Notes under the pieces: generated by a model
The model's database searches: none
What the model was told of the DNA's origin: nothing
Seen by the model: the letters and a program-made list of their open reading frames with translations, nothing else
In this document: positions 48,501-58,660 of the stretch, piece after piece
Numbering within the stretch: position 1 is the stretch's first letter
Layout of the letters: the number at the start of each line of letters is the position of its first letter
Assembly: GCA_017311315.1 (NCBI GenBank)
Contig: CM029660.1
Span: forward strand, 30,823,410 to 30,887,409
DNA from: Dendrocalamus latiflorus
Taxonomy: Eukaryota > Streptophyta > Magnoliopsida > Poales > Poaceae
Length of the DNA: 64,000 bases
Direction of reading: 5' to 3'
Position numbers and translations under genes: made by a program

Positions 48501-49969
48501 CTTTGCCATTGTTCGTGGCCCTGCTCGATTCTGGGATCAAAAGACTCTATGGCAAATAATGACGGCTTGTGTCATAATGCATAACATGATTATCGAGGAT
48601 GAGCGAGGTGGACAAGAAGATTTCAACTATGAATATGTGGGGAAAAAAGTGCGGCCCGAAAGGAATGAAGACCGCATCAAGAAGTTTCTTGAGGTACATC
48701 GACAAATCGAGGATCGAGACGCACATGAGCAACTTCGTGAGGATCTTATCGAACATTTGTGGCAACTCCATGGGAGATAGATGTCCACTTGTCTTCTCAT
48801 GTTAATTTTAGTTTTTTTACTACATGTATTCTGAATTCGAATTTGAATTTGAACTTCAAATGTTGGATTTTAAAATATGGTTGGTTGTGTATGTTTAAAA
48901 CATGAAAATTTGAATGTTTATGGACTGAAAATGGAGAGTGCATGCACAAAAAGACAAGAGAATTGGATGGAAATCAATTATAAAGCACCAATTTTACAGC
49001 ACCTGCTGCAGCACGACACCCTGGATCTCTAAAAATGAGGTTTACAGGATCTTTATAATTGGTTTTAAAGCACCACTTTTAGAGCACCTGCTGGAGATGC
49101 TCTAAGGGATATTTGGTTTAAGAGATCACCTCATTCTAGGATGAGTTGGTACATCATGGGTTGATCCATCAAATTGTTAAGATGACCGAATTCCTCATTC
49201 TGTACTAGATTTGTGCTTATAAAGGATGATATGGTGATGGACCAACTCATTCTATATTTCGAACCAAACAGTGAGTTATGTCCAGAGCTAAGATTGGATG
49301 GTCAATTCACCCATCCGGCTCCTCTAACCAAACACCCCTCACGACCTCCCTTTGTTGAGCACATGTTTTAATTAGTTCATCCGGGTACAAATGTGAACTA
49401 CTAAGAAATTTGGGTTTGGGAAGTTGGTTGCCTAGTTCCCTTTTCTTTTTAGACAAAGTTGGTTGCCTATTCCTGATGTCAAAAAATTGAATTACTCTAG
49501 TGCAAGCGTATGCTTTGATCTGCCATGAATCTATCCTACGACCATTCAGGATCGGCATGTACGTTGTCTGTACTCTGTATTACAGTTGAACCAAATGCTA
49601 CATGCAAGTACAACGATGTGCGTAGCATGAAGAACCAAAATTGATTAACGCGAAACACGCTTGGACCGTGGCACGGCACGTCGGCACTTGCCCAGCTTGC
49701 TTGCAAACAGTGAGCACAGATTAATTACCTCCTTGGGCGCCTAAACCGGCCACGGTCGACTTGATCCACACCGCTGGCGCCCCGAGGCGGCCGCTGAGGA
49801 GGATAAGGAGGGGCGGCATCGTCATGATCAAGGCCACCAGCGTGGCGTTCACCACCGAGCTCCATCGCTTCACGTCACCGGCCGCATTCTTCGTCTTCTT
49901 CCCCGTGAACGGCGAAGCCTTCTCGATCCCTAGCCAACCCGCCTCCTCTCTGCTGCTCTCAGTGTCCAT
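42561..49969 (-). CDS. GT37 fucosyltransferase (xyloglucan alpha-1,2-fucosyltransferase family), two exons
   Basis: Gene model: exon 1 49969-49729, exon 2 44002-42561, giving 560 aa (Arabidopsis FUT1 has about 558). The donor is GGAG|GTAATT at 49728 and the acceptor CTTGCAG| at 44003, joined in phase 1. Residues 1-38 form a basic cytosolic tail. Residues 39-60 form one hydrophobic segment, so this is a type II Golgi membrane enzyme. The lumenal part has LLPGFDEQSCASRYQS (92-107), SYRGLGNR (170-177), the GT37 motif GIQIRVFD (355-362) and YVGNGLGG (480-487), and an N-glycosylation site NMT at 113. The family moves L-fucose from GDP-fucose to galactose of xyloglucan, or to arabinogalactan proteins; the acceptor cannot be told from sequence. 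The frame is intact. The 5.7-kb intron holds a Harbinger element and MITEs. A decayed paralogue lies at 22198-26391. Confidence 0.9.
44670..44956. mobile_element. nested Tourist-type MITE in the Harbinger left end
   Basis: GAGCATCTCCAAGAGATACTC at 44670 and GGCATCTCTTGGAGATGCTC ending at 44956 are inverted termini. TAA at 44667-44669 and 44957-44959 is the target duplication. It has no coding capacity. Its ends resemble those of the surrounding Harbinger element, so it may be mobilised by the same transposase. Confidence 0.8.
45415..46869 (+). pseudogene. Harbinger ORF1, Myb/SANT-like protein, probably frameshifted
   Basis: Exon 1 runs from about 45415 to 45662 (basic, Pro-rich, ending GEMPER, with a possible donor AG|GTGAAG). 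Exon 2 from 45780 contains the Myb-like domain (GNYTTAEDEGLVLAWENVS, then LQQRWCSIQECCNRW) and ends near 46166 at CAA|GTAAGT. Exon 3 from about 46249 reads VPIAQELYKQKEK to about 46390. The C-terminal charged coiled coil (46417-46869, MMETKKELEAEKKIDKEE) is in a different frame, and the gap is too short for a plant intron, so I infer a frameshift near 46390-46418. In related elements ORF1 binds DNA and helps the transposase. Confidence 0.7.
47521..48780 (+). CDS. Harbinger-type DDE transposase (DDE_Tnp_4), 419 aa, open frame
   Basis: From ATG at 47521 the frame is open for 419 codons (an upstream in-frame ATG at 47284 would add a low-complexity leader I do not trust). An N-terminal helix-turn-helix-like region (about 100-160; TAALRMLTYGCPGDTLDETW) is followed by the catalytic domain. 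LGSIDCMQWKWKNCP has the first Asp (193), GVPGSHNDINVLQRSPLF the second (244), and RKDVERAFGVLQARFAIV the Glu (318). HNMIIEDE (354-361) is a conserved C-terminal motif. Such enzymes cut at TIRs and make 3-bp TAA/TTA duplications, matching this element's TSD. Length is slightly below typical Pong transposases. ORF1 upstream may be damaged, so autonomy is uncertain. Confidence 0.88.
   Translation: MSSALARMFFEDSSSNDDCEMVAAATLADLASNKRRKHGGSVQGRRVVHRDKIAGNEKVIALYFAPNPVFDVATFRRRFWMSQPLFLRIANVVEAHDSWFKQKRNAAGDLGHSAVKKVTAALRMLTYGCPGDTLDETWDIGESTVILSLRKFVKAVIEIFGEEYLRAPNAEDTERLLQAHAARGFPGMLGSIDCMQWKWKNCPIAWHGQFKGHCHDPTIILEAVASHDLWIWHLFFGVPGSHNDINVLQRSPLFKRLAAGETPPVNFEINGHQYTMPYYLADGIYPSWSTFVKTISKPQGNKIVHFAKSQEAIRKDVERAFGVLQARFAIVRGPARFWDQKTLWQIMTACVIMHNMIIEDERGGQEDFNYEYVGKKVRPERNEDRIKKFLEVHRQIEDRDAHEQLREDLIEHLWQLHGR
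49106..49338. mobile_element. Tourist-type MITE adjacent to the Harbinger element
   Basis: The termini GGGATATTTGGTTTAAGAG and CTAACCAAACACCCC are imperfect inverted repeats of the GGGTGTTTGGTT type. TAA before the left end and TCA after the right end could be a degenerate target duplication. Its left TAA is also the right target duplication of the Harbinger element. Confidence 0.65.
49729..49969 (-). CDS. exon 1 of the fucosyltransferase (cytosolic tail and membrane anchor)
   Basis: It encodes 80 residues plus one base, starting at the ATG at 49969-49967. An in-frame ATG further upstream (50059) also exists. I prefer 49969 because the pseudogene shows the same ATG and similarity of the coding type starts there. 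The paralogous exon remnant at 26391-26262 supports it as real. Without this exon the catalytic exon would lack a plausible anchor. Confidence 0.85.
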
Positions 49970-50299
49970 CTTGGCTGTCTGAGGTGATACTTCACTTGTA
50001 GTAGCTACTAGCTTAGTAGTAGCTATGGAACTTTGGCTGGTTATTGTCCTGAAATGCAAGTCAACTGGTTGGTTGTTGTCTTGAAATGCAAGTCAACTCT
50101 TCTCTTTGGTAACAAACAATTCTTATAGTCGATCGATATGTATTTGCTCTTAAGATCTATACTTGGGAGTGCTGCTATGCTTAAATATTAAGTCTTTTCT
50201 TTGTTAGACTTGACAACTTAAAGTAAACGCAAGTACCAATTTGCAAGCTCGCTTAAGTGTTCATGGTGCACTGGTGCGTGTGATCGGGCTGGGTGCAGA
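49970..50299 (-). promoter_or_regulatory. proximal upstream region of the fucosyltransferase
   Basis: About 330 bp between the start codon and an LTR-like insertion at 50300. It is partly conserved with 26392-26760 upstream of the pseudogene. TTGAAATGCAAGTCAACT-type sequence occurs twice here (near 50050 and 50080) and once upstream of the pseudogene, a small local duplication. No TATA box was assigned. Confidence 0.55.
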
Positions 50300-50979
50300 T
50301 GTGGCACCCCATGTCATTATCCAGGGAAATAATCCTTAAGCAACGGAGTACTATTCATTTGCCCGAAAGAATACCGCTCCAACGAATAGCAAGCTTTACC
50401 AGAGTTACAACGGAGCAATAAATAGAAACTATGCACTCACGTAGTTGCTAGCCACACAGGGGTATAGTCTTGATTACAAATTAGTTAATTATGAAGGAGA
50501 GATGGGAATTTATACCCTATCCCGGACGATCTTGTTCCACTAGACGTCTACTTGTCCCAACCATTGTATAAGGTGTCCATCTCACTTTAGTCCTTAGCAT
50601 GATCGCCCTCATCCCACGTGACCTTATCTGTGCATGCGTATCCCGTATCCCACTTGGGGTATTCTCTGGTCGGACTAGGGGTCTAACAAAGGAAAATAAT
50701 AGCAAAGATGAGTACTAGCGTACTCAGTAAGTAATATTAGAAAAGATGCACTGTATGATTCTTCTCTATTTCTTTATCACAAGTTCTAGCATCATCTCTT
50801 TTCTAGAAATTACTTTATCAAATTAAGTTACAAGTTTTAATTAATGGAAAGACTACTAGTCACCCAGTGAGAAGAAAGACCCCTACTGGTTTCTGCAGCC
50901 TCTAATCCAGGAGACAGGCATGAATTCATGATTTTATGTATAGCACTACACAGGCTTGTGCCACTGTATCTATAGCTAC
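50300..50979 (+). mobile_element. LTR-like insertion upstream of the fucosyltransferase (left part)
   Basis: TGTGGCACCCCATGTC at 50300 looks like an LTR start, and the similarity to the pseudogene's upstream region ends within a few bases of it. The sequence is interrupted by a CACTA element at 50980 and seems to continue at 55217. No coding domains are present. Confidence 0.45.
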
Positions 50980-51539
50980 CACTACAAGAAATTTGAGTAT
51001 CAGTGACGAATATAGTTATGATGAGAAACGAAAATGTCATAGATTAGCTATCATTCCGTGACGATTCAAGTGATTTCGTCATTAATATGCGGGACGGTAC
51101 CTTCGACGCCTAGTTTGGTGACGAAAACAAATATTTGTCACATAATATACAGAAAACCATGATGATTATTTATATTCGTCATCAAAGAAATTATTATTCG
51201 TGACGATTTATTGGATGACGAAAAAAGTGTTGTCACAAAAAAGTTAGGGCGAATGGGGCCATTGTACATAACAATTTTCGCCAATTAGAAAAGGGTAAGA
51301 ATTTTCCTTTTTAGAGATCGCCAAAAACTAATTCCTGAGCACTTCAAAAATTTATACCAAGGCAGAAATTTACTTATGTACATTCTCCCTCTCTTTTTCT
51401 TATATATAGCTCTTTTTTAATATATACCGCAAAAATTTAACATAATTCACGCAAAATGCCACGATTCTTGTAATTTTTCACGAAATTTTTCATGCGCGCC
51501 AAACTTTCGCGCGGCGGGACATGAAAACCCAGACTGGCG

Positions 51540-51840
51540 CGCCAACAATTTCCCCCCTCACTCTCTCCTCCCTCCCATCGCCCCCCTCTCCCTCCCCAGA
51601 TAGCCCCCTCCCTCCCTCCCAGTCCAGGTCGCGGGTCGCCCCTCACTCTCTCCTCCCTCCATCGCCCCCCTCTCCCTCCCCAGATCACCCTCCTCTCCTC
51701 CCTCCCCAGATCGCCCTCCTCTCCTCCCTCCCCAGATCGCCGCCCTCCCTCCCAGTCCAGGTCGCGGGTCGCTCTCTCCTCCCTCCCATCGCCCCCCTCT
51801 CCCTCCCCAGTCCCCACCCGAACCCTAGCTCGCTCCCGCC
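51540..51840 (+). repeat. pyrimidine-rich tandem repeats (CTCTCCCTCCCCAGATCGC-like units)
   Basis: Repeated units CGCCCCCCTCTCCCTCCCCAG and GTCCAGGTCGCGGGTCGC occur with variable spacing upstream of the aminotransferase fragment. They may be an expanded 5' leader of the captured gene. Confidence 0.7.
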
Positions 51841-51900
51841 CGGCCGCCCCCAAATCCCTCCCCACCTCTCGATCTCGCCGCCGTCGGCGCTGCAGCCTCG

Positions 51901-52743
<843 letters not shown>

Positions 52744-53556
52744 GTTAGAGAGGGATTTAAAGGTTGAGATGGCAAAGCAGGAGGAGAGCAAAAAGATCAT
52801 AAATGAAGAACACCAGAGGTCAAACGAACAAATGGAAGATTTGAAGTACAAGCTTGCACACTGTATGAATGCACTTGAATCAAAAAATGTGGAATTGGTT
52901 AATTTGCAGACTGCCCTTGGACAATACTATGCTGAAAGTGAAGCCAAGGTGATTGAATTATTGGGACTACTATTTCTTCGAAGCTTAACTTTTTTTTTGT
53001 TGAAATTCTTAAGCTTGATTTTGTCTTCACTTACATATATATGTAGGAACGGCTTGGAGGTGATTTAGCTGTGGCTAGAGAAGAATTGGCTAAATTGTCA
53101 GAGTCATTGAAGGTACAAACAATGAACACATCTTCCCCTGTATATCGCTGGAACAATCATTCTTTATATTTGTTGCCTGTGATTATCAATATTATTCAAC
53201 TTATTTTCATTAAGTTGATGCATTAATTGATAGATTGCCATCATAGAAGAGAAAATATGCATTGGAGCACACACTTTAATTTGTAAGCTGTCTAAGACTG
53301 TAATACTATCATTTTTCAAATGATATTACTGAAGCTTTTATTTGTATGTAGGTGGCAAATCAAGCAATTGAAAGTGCAAGAAGAGAAAAGGAAGAGGTTG
53401 CTGCTAAACTATCACAAGCTGAGAGGATGTTAGTAGATGGGAAACGCTCCATGCAGAAGCTTGAGGATGACAATTGAAGACTACGGCGTGCGCTTGAACA
53501 AAGCATGACAACGCTCAACAGGATGTCACTGGATTCAGATAACTCTGTTGACAGGT
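52744..53556 (+). pseudogene. captured fragment: golgin candidate (GC3/GC4-like), three exons
   Basis: Directly after the aminotransferase exon the sequence becomes a long coiled coil: exon a to about 52947 (LERDLKVEMAKQEESKK, then LQTALGQYYAESEAK, donor AAG|GTGATT). Exon b is 53046-53112 (ERLGGDLAVAREELAKLSES). Exon c is 53352-53555 (VANQAIESARREKEEVAAKL, then RRALEQSMTTLNRMSLDSDN), which is the region before and at the start of the GRIP-related domain of plant golgin candidates 3/4. Introns with GT-AG ends are kept, so it was captured as DNA, not from RNA. A TGA stop lies at 53475-53477. Golgins tether vesicles at the Golgi. Confidence 0.75.
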
Positions 53557-53779
53557 GTGGGGCCTTATCTGGTGATTACTTTTTTTGTTATGATTTTAAT
53601 GAATACATATATGCATGTACAACTAGTTTTTGTTTTATGCGCTGATAATAGAGAGACGAGGATGAAAACTGTGTGGAAGACAATTTTTTGCAAGATGTAA
53701 TAAACACTATTAAGACCTTAAAAATGTTTTGAAAATTTTGCAGGGCAAAGCATGTATACAGAATAGCTCGTGGACAAAC

Positions 53780-54560
53780 TTTAGTACCCAAACTTTTCTA
53801 AAAAAAATAAAAGCAAAGAAAATGAAAGTTATGGGCTGAACAGCCATTGCAAACAACAAAGCTAGCTTCGGAGTCTGGCATACTGGTGAGGGATCATATG
53901 CCTATCTACCTGCATTGGAAGGATTACAAGAAGAAAAATGATAGAGATATCCTAAAAGATCACATGAGTTATCTAGCTGTAAGTTTAAACTTTTTCCTCA
54001 AGTAAAATTTTTTTGTAGTACTAAATATGTCAGCTTGATTAATACTAAATTGCTTGTGCAACCCTCAGCCACCTTTGTTAGGAACAATTGCTCATTCTTC
54101 TGTCTTTTTATTCTTGCTGCACTATTTTATTTATAGAAAAAAAATACTTCTTATGAGTATTGAGTGCACAAGACCAGTACATAGTAACTAAGGAAATGAT
54201 GCAGAAAAAGAGACTAGAAGTAGAAAATTTCTGCCAAGAATTAGTTCCAAATTTATAATACAAAAATTTTTTCTTCAAGCAGAATAATCTGATAATTTGT
54301 GCCATTTTAAGTGCATTGATCTTATACTATTATCTAACTTAAACAGATTCGCTTTGATATGGATGTATCTGATAATACAACCAAAAAAGTTTGTTCAGCA
54401 AGGAGAAATCATGGATTTGAAGAGGCAAGTTGAAGAAGCAAAAGAGTCAAACAAGAGGAATGAAGAGCAAATGGCCATTTTCAAGCAAATGCAAGAAAAA
54501 ACCGATTTCCTTGTTTTGCGGCTTCTGGGCCAATCATCAATAGTTTGGTCATCTTTGTAG
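53780..54560 (+). pseudogene. relic of En/Spm-type CACTA protein
   Basis: 53870-53980 reads RDHMPIYLHWKDYKKKNDRD and ILKDHMSYLA, and after an intron-like gap 54345-54400 reads RFDMDVSDNTTKKVCSA. This order is typical of plant Ptta/En/Spm-domain proteins. 54414-54520 then reads a charged helical tail (MDLKRQVEEAKESNKRNEEQ) in another frame. It is probably the element's own second gene, badly decayed. Confidence 0.55.
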
Positions 54561-55216
54561 TCACAGTGTGTAGTTGCTAGGCTTATTTTGAAGTATGGTA
54601 GCAATATGCCTTCTGACAAGACATACTTGTTACTGCTAGTGACATTTGGCTAATATGGTTTTGTGATGGAACTGTGTCTATGGTGATCACTTTTGTGTTG
54701 AACCAATGGTTGTAATGGCATGTATTGGATAAATGTCAATTAATTCTATATGATTTGATGGAACAATTCTATGGTGATTATCTGGAGAATTATGCTACTG
54801 TTCATGACGTTTTTTTGTCATTCATGTATGTCTGGATTAAATTTTGTGACGTTGCAAATATATTCATGATGAATAATTTCGTCATAAATTAAACGTCCTG
54901 GACCACATGTCATGACGAAAACGATTGTCATAGAATGTTTTCACTTGGTGACGATAACGGTATCATCACAGAAAATATTTTATGACACTAAGTAAATCGT
55001 CATAAATATTATTGTATGACGATCTGTTATTCGTCATAAATGTGTACTATTTTATGACGATTTCCCAATGATCGTCACTAAGAACATTCTATGACGCAGA
55101 ATCTGTGACGATCCGCGTGACGCAAGAAAATCGTCACTATTATGCTTTTATGACAAAAATCCATGATTTTGTGACAAATACGTATCATCACCGATGCTCA
55201 AATTTCTTGTATATAC

Positions 55217-56216
55217 TCTGAGCTCACTTGAAACTAGGTATCCCGTATGTTCTTAGATGGGGTGCCAAGTTCAGAGTGTAGAACGTTTTCTCATGTTACA
55301 TTATTAAATCGCCACCTAAATATTTTCATCGATGACCTAGGGCGGTTTCTCACCCTCACTCGGCACCCAGCGACCTAAAATATATGTTGGTTGGGCCGAT
55401 TATCCCTTCACCCAACACTCCACTTAAGCTAATATATACGCCTCGAATCCCCAACTTCCGAACTTAGGCTACTGGTCTTGGGTTCCTCCACTCATTATAT
55501 TACTTACCCATTGTGGAGAATATAGTAACGTAACATAGTAGCATTTTCTGTCCGTCAAAAACAGGAATATGAATGGCACTTAAATATAGCCCCCTTTCCG
55601 AGTGAGAGTTTTGTTGGTCCTTATGTTCTAACCATATATAAAGGGTCTCACCTTCCCTCTCTTTCCTAACCAGAGCCTCCTTTACCATCCTAATAAGTAC
55701 TCTTGTAGCCCAGTTGCTCCTCTCAGCTAGACATCTCTTTTCTCATGTCTCTCTCATTCATTTTTTTATCCGATTTGGTTTTGAAATACAGCTTTTATGC
55801 ACATATAATTTAAATGGTACAAGAATGTAGTTTTTAACATTTAATATAACTAGGTGAATGATCAAGAACAAGCTTGCCTACGTAGTCATGTTAAACCTCA
55901 GCGTCAACTACGACTGGGTCCGATACCATAGTCTGAGCCGGTTCACCTTCTGCATTTACCAAGCGGACGCACGACTTGAGAAAATACTTAATTATTTGGG
56001 TCATCTATATGTTTATAAAGTCAGTTTCTCCCTTTTTGGTGGATTTTATTTATTTAGACTTTTTCAGTCGCTGCTGAAGCTAGCATACTCCCTGTGGCTA
56101 TTTTTCCTACCCTGCTAGTTATACTCTAGTGGGTTTTTAACTAAATGTGCATTTTTACTGGCTTGCCTGCAAACTAGGCTCTCACTGCCATACACTTGCG
56201 AATATAGTGTCACCTG
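55217..56216 (+). mobile_element. LTR-like insertion (right part) with TATA box
   Basis: It continues the LTR-like sequence left of CACTA 2. TATATAAAG at 55635-55643 is followed by a pyrimidine-rich stretch (CTCCTCTCAGC), as in the promoter and leader of a plant LTR. Its right end could not be determined. The small open frames are not recognised. Confidence 0.4.
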
Positions 56217-57980
56217 TGGTAAAACATTAAATATCTAATATTTCCTGATCCCAAAATCTTACACCTTAAACATAGTCTTTCTTTCACCAAATCCAGACTT
56301 ATCCTTCCAAACACCAATCTCACCCACTCACACAATGCCACCTGTCCACACACACACACACATGGCCACAACACACATAGCTCACGACCACCGCACAAAC
56401 ACACACACACACACACACACACTCAACGCATGGCCATAACACTCACACACACAATCACGTCTCCTCTTCTTCCCGCCGGCTCCCTTTGGTCCTTCTCCGA
56501 TTTGTTCGCCGCTGCCTCCATGGGATGTGCTCGAGCATGCCTCCGCTGCTGTGGCTTGCCTCCTGCAGCTCTCCCTCATCAGATCTACACACGCTTCCCT
56601 CCATTCCCCTTAGGTTGGTGGGTAGGGTTTTGACTCGAGTTTCTTGCGGTGAGCGTGTTAGCCGGTGTTGGCCTCCAATGAGTCCTCGTGGTGATTTCCC
56701 CTAAGTTTTTACCCCGCTATTCCCCTTTATTTTTTTCAACGCAGTATGGCTCCGTGGGCAGGTTTTGGGGCGATACTATCGTTGGCCGTGCCATTGGTGG
56801 CCTTTGCCAATGATTCCCCATGGGCTCTCCCTTCGGCTTTTAGGCTTTGGCTCCCCCATGGTTCTCATCCCTTGTTTGGCCTCCGGCGATGTGGGCCCTA
56901 GAGCTTGTTTTTCCATGGCCGAACACTATGCTTCAGCTCGATTACCTCCTCTATAGATCCTTGGCTCGTTCATGGGGTTTCTACTGGCTTCCCCTCTGCT
57001 ACACCTCTGGCCAACCCTAACGTCGGCTTTTCCAACTCGACTTCCTCCTCCTACCGGGATGGTATATTCTTCCTTCCCCCTTTACTTTATTCATTTTCGC
57101 TTTAGCTACTATTTTTTCCTTGCTCTAATCTCTACCATGCACAACTTTGGGAATGCCTATTATCGCCATCATGTCGGGACAGGATAGGGAGGGCGTGCGC
57201 CGGGGAGCACGTTTTTCCCCTTTCAAGGGCACGTGACAGGTTCTACAGGCTCACCGCCAGTGGCATGGTAGCCATGTCGGCCGAGGCTTGGTGACCTCTT
57301 CTCCTTTGCCACCTTTCTTGGCTAGTCGTGCTTGTGTACGATGTGTGTGCCATGCAATGTTGTGCAATGGACAGAGGAAAGAGGAAAAAAGGGATTTGGG
57401 GTGGGAAATGTGGGCCTACTTGTTGACGAGCTGAGAACGGCAATGAAGCTAGGGCAGTTTTCATGATGATTGTGGTGTGGTCCTCACGTGCTTGGTGATA
57501 CGATCGGCTTCCTCTTTTTGTTGTGGTGGTTGTTGGCCTGCTGTCCCCTTATTGTCGTGGTTGGCCCAACGATGTTGTCTGCGGTCCTTGCTCCTCTTCA
57601 TCTTCCTCAACCTTCCTAGCTCCTCTCCTCCGCTTTTCTCTTCCTCCCCTTCTCTCTGTGTATGGCTCGGTGGTGGTGGTGGCTATGGCGGGTGGGCTCT
57701 TGCTACTGCCGAGTGGTGCGATGGTGGAAATGAGGCTTGCTTTCTTTGGCTTGGCCTTGGGGGCTCTCTCGATTGTGTAATGGGGTGAGGGGGAGTGCTG
57801 GTGTTGGCTTGCTCTTGAAGGAGGAGGCGCCGGTTGCCTTCTCTTTCCTAGCTTGTACAATGCGGATGGTGCCCTTACCTTATCCCTGGGCTCTCTCAGT
57901 GGACTATTTGCTTACGGATCATTGGTCTGTAGGGTGGATTTGGCACTGTGCTTTGGATTGCTTTTACTACGGAAAGTAAG
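56217..57980. other. unclassified GC-rich sequence with a (CA)n tract
   Basis: (CA)n at 56348-56432, then a mixed GC-rich region with several open frames up to about 100 codons on both strands. None resembles a family I know, and codon-like periodicity is not obvious. No terminal repeats were recognised. It may be a retroelement internal region or a degraded gene. Confidence 0.3.
56391..56423 (+). repeat. (CA)n microsatellite
   Basis: An almost uninterrupted CA run, with a shorter run at 56348-56362. Confidence 0.85.
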
Positions 57981-58559
57981 TTAGTAAAAATGTGGGCATT
58001 AGGCTTTTTTGCTACCTAGCTTTTCCAATTAAAGACCCTCACTAAACAACTTGTTACTGTCAAGTCCTTAAGACGATGAACATACTGAACTTCTTTATCT
58101 TCCTCGCTGAAGACTCCAAATCTTACAATGGTAACATGGTTGCCGATGATCACGAAAGCAGAAAGGAGATTGTCAAGGATCTCCAAAGATGTAGGACTTG
58201 CACCTTGGTAGCAATGTTATTTATCGAAAGTAAACCATATAAGATTTATTTATAACCAACTCGACCTAATGTCAATCTTCGATGCAGACGTCATCGTTGT
58301 CACCCAAGTAAGTCCGTACAACTAAACCCATCATGGGTAAAATAAATCTGGCCAAGAACTCAGCATGATAAAAACCATAACAATTTAATCTAAGGGAGAA
58401 AAAATAGAAGAAATTAAAGAAAAAACAAAATTACTTTTGAATTTTGAAAAAGAACGGTCCCCTACCTACTCAACTCCGGTGAGAAAGCTAGATAAGAGGG
58501 GAGAGGGACTAATGGTCGAGGCTGGTGGCGAAGCTTTGGCGGCTGCTAGGGTTCCGCCT
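57981..58559. other. no recognisable gene
   Basis: Intergenic sequence, A-rich around 58390-58450. Nothing is identified. Confidence 0.3.
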
Positions 58560-58574
58560 TAAGAAAGCTAGGCA

Positions 58575-58660
58575 GGCAGACATGGTCATAGTAGTGGGAT
58601 TTGAACCCGTGGCCTTGAACCACGTTACATGAGTACCACACTAGTTGGGCCACCCAACAG
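58575..58660 (-). mobile_element. possible SINE (Pol III A/B boxes)
   Basis: On the minus strand TGGCCCAACTAGTGTGG resembles an A box and GGTTCAAATCCC matches a B box, about 50 bases apart, as in tRNA-derived plant SINEs. I did not find a full tRNA cloverleaf or an obvious 3' tail. Confidence 0.4.

Larger units (their letters stand above)
44613..49102 (+). mobile_element. PIF/Harbinger (Pong-like) element in the fucosyltransferase intron
   Basis: Terminal inverted repeats GAGCATCTCCAGCAGATGC (44613) and GCACCTGCTGGAGATGCTC (to 49102) are flanked by TAA target duplications at 44610-44612 and 49103-49105, as expected for PIF/Harbinger. It carries a Myb-like ORF1 and a DDE transposase, both on the plus strand, antisense to the host gene. 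The terminal 50 bases also share a subterminal TTTTAAAGCAC-type motif. The left end has a second, imperfect terminus-like copy near 44967 beyond a nested MITE, so the exact ancestral left end is debatable. Confidence 0.85.

Noticed and set aside
58575..58660. A tRNA gene
   Set aside because: Same reason; a SINE is more likely.
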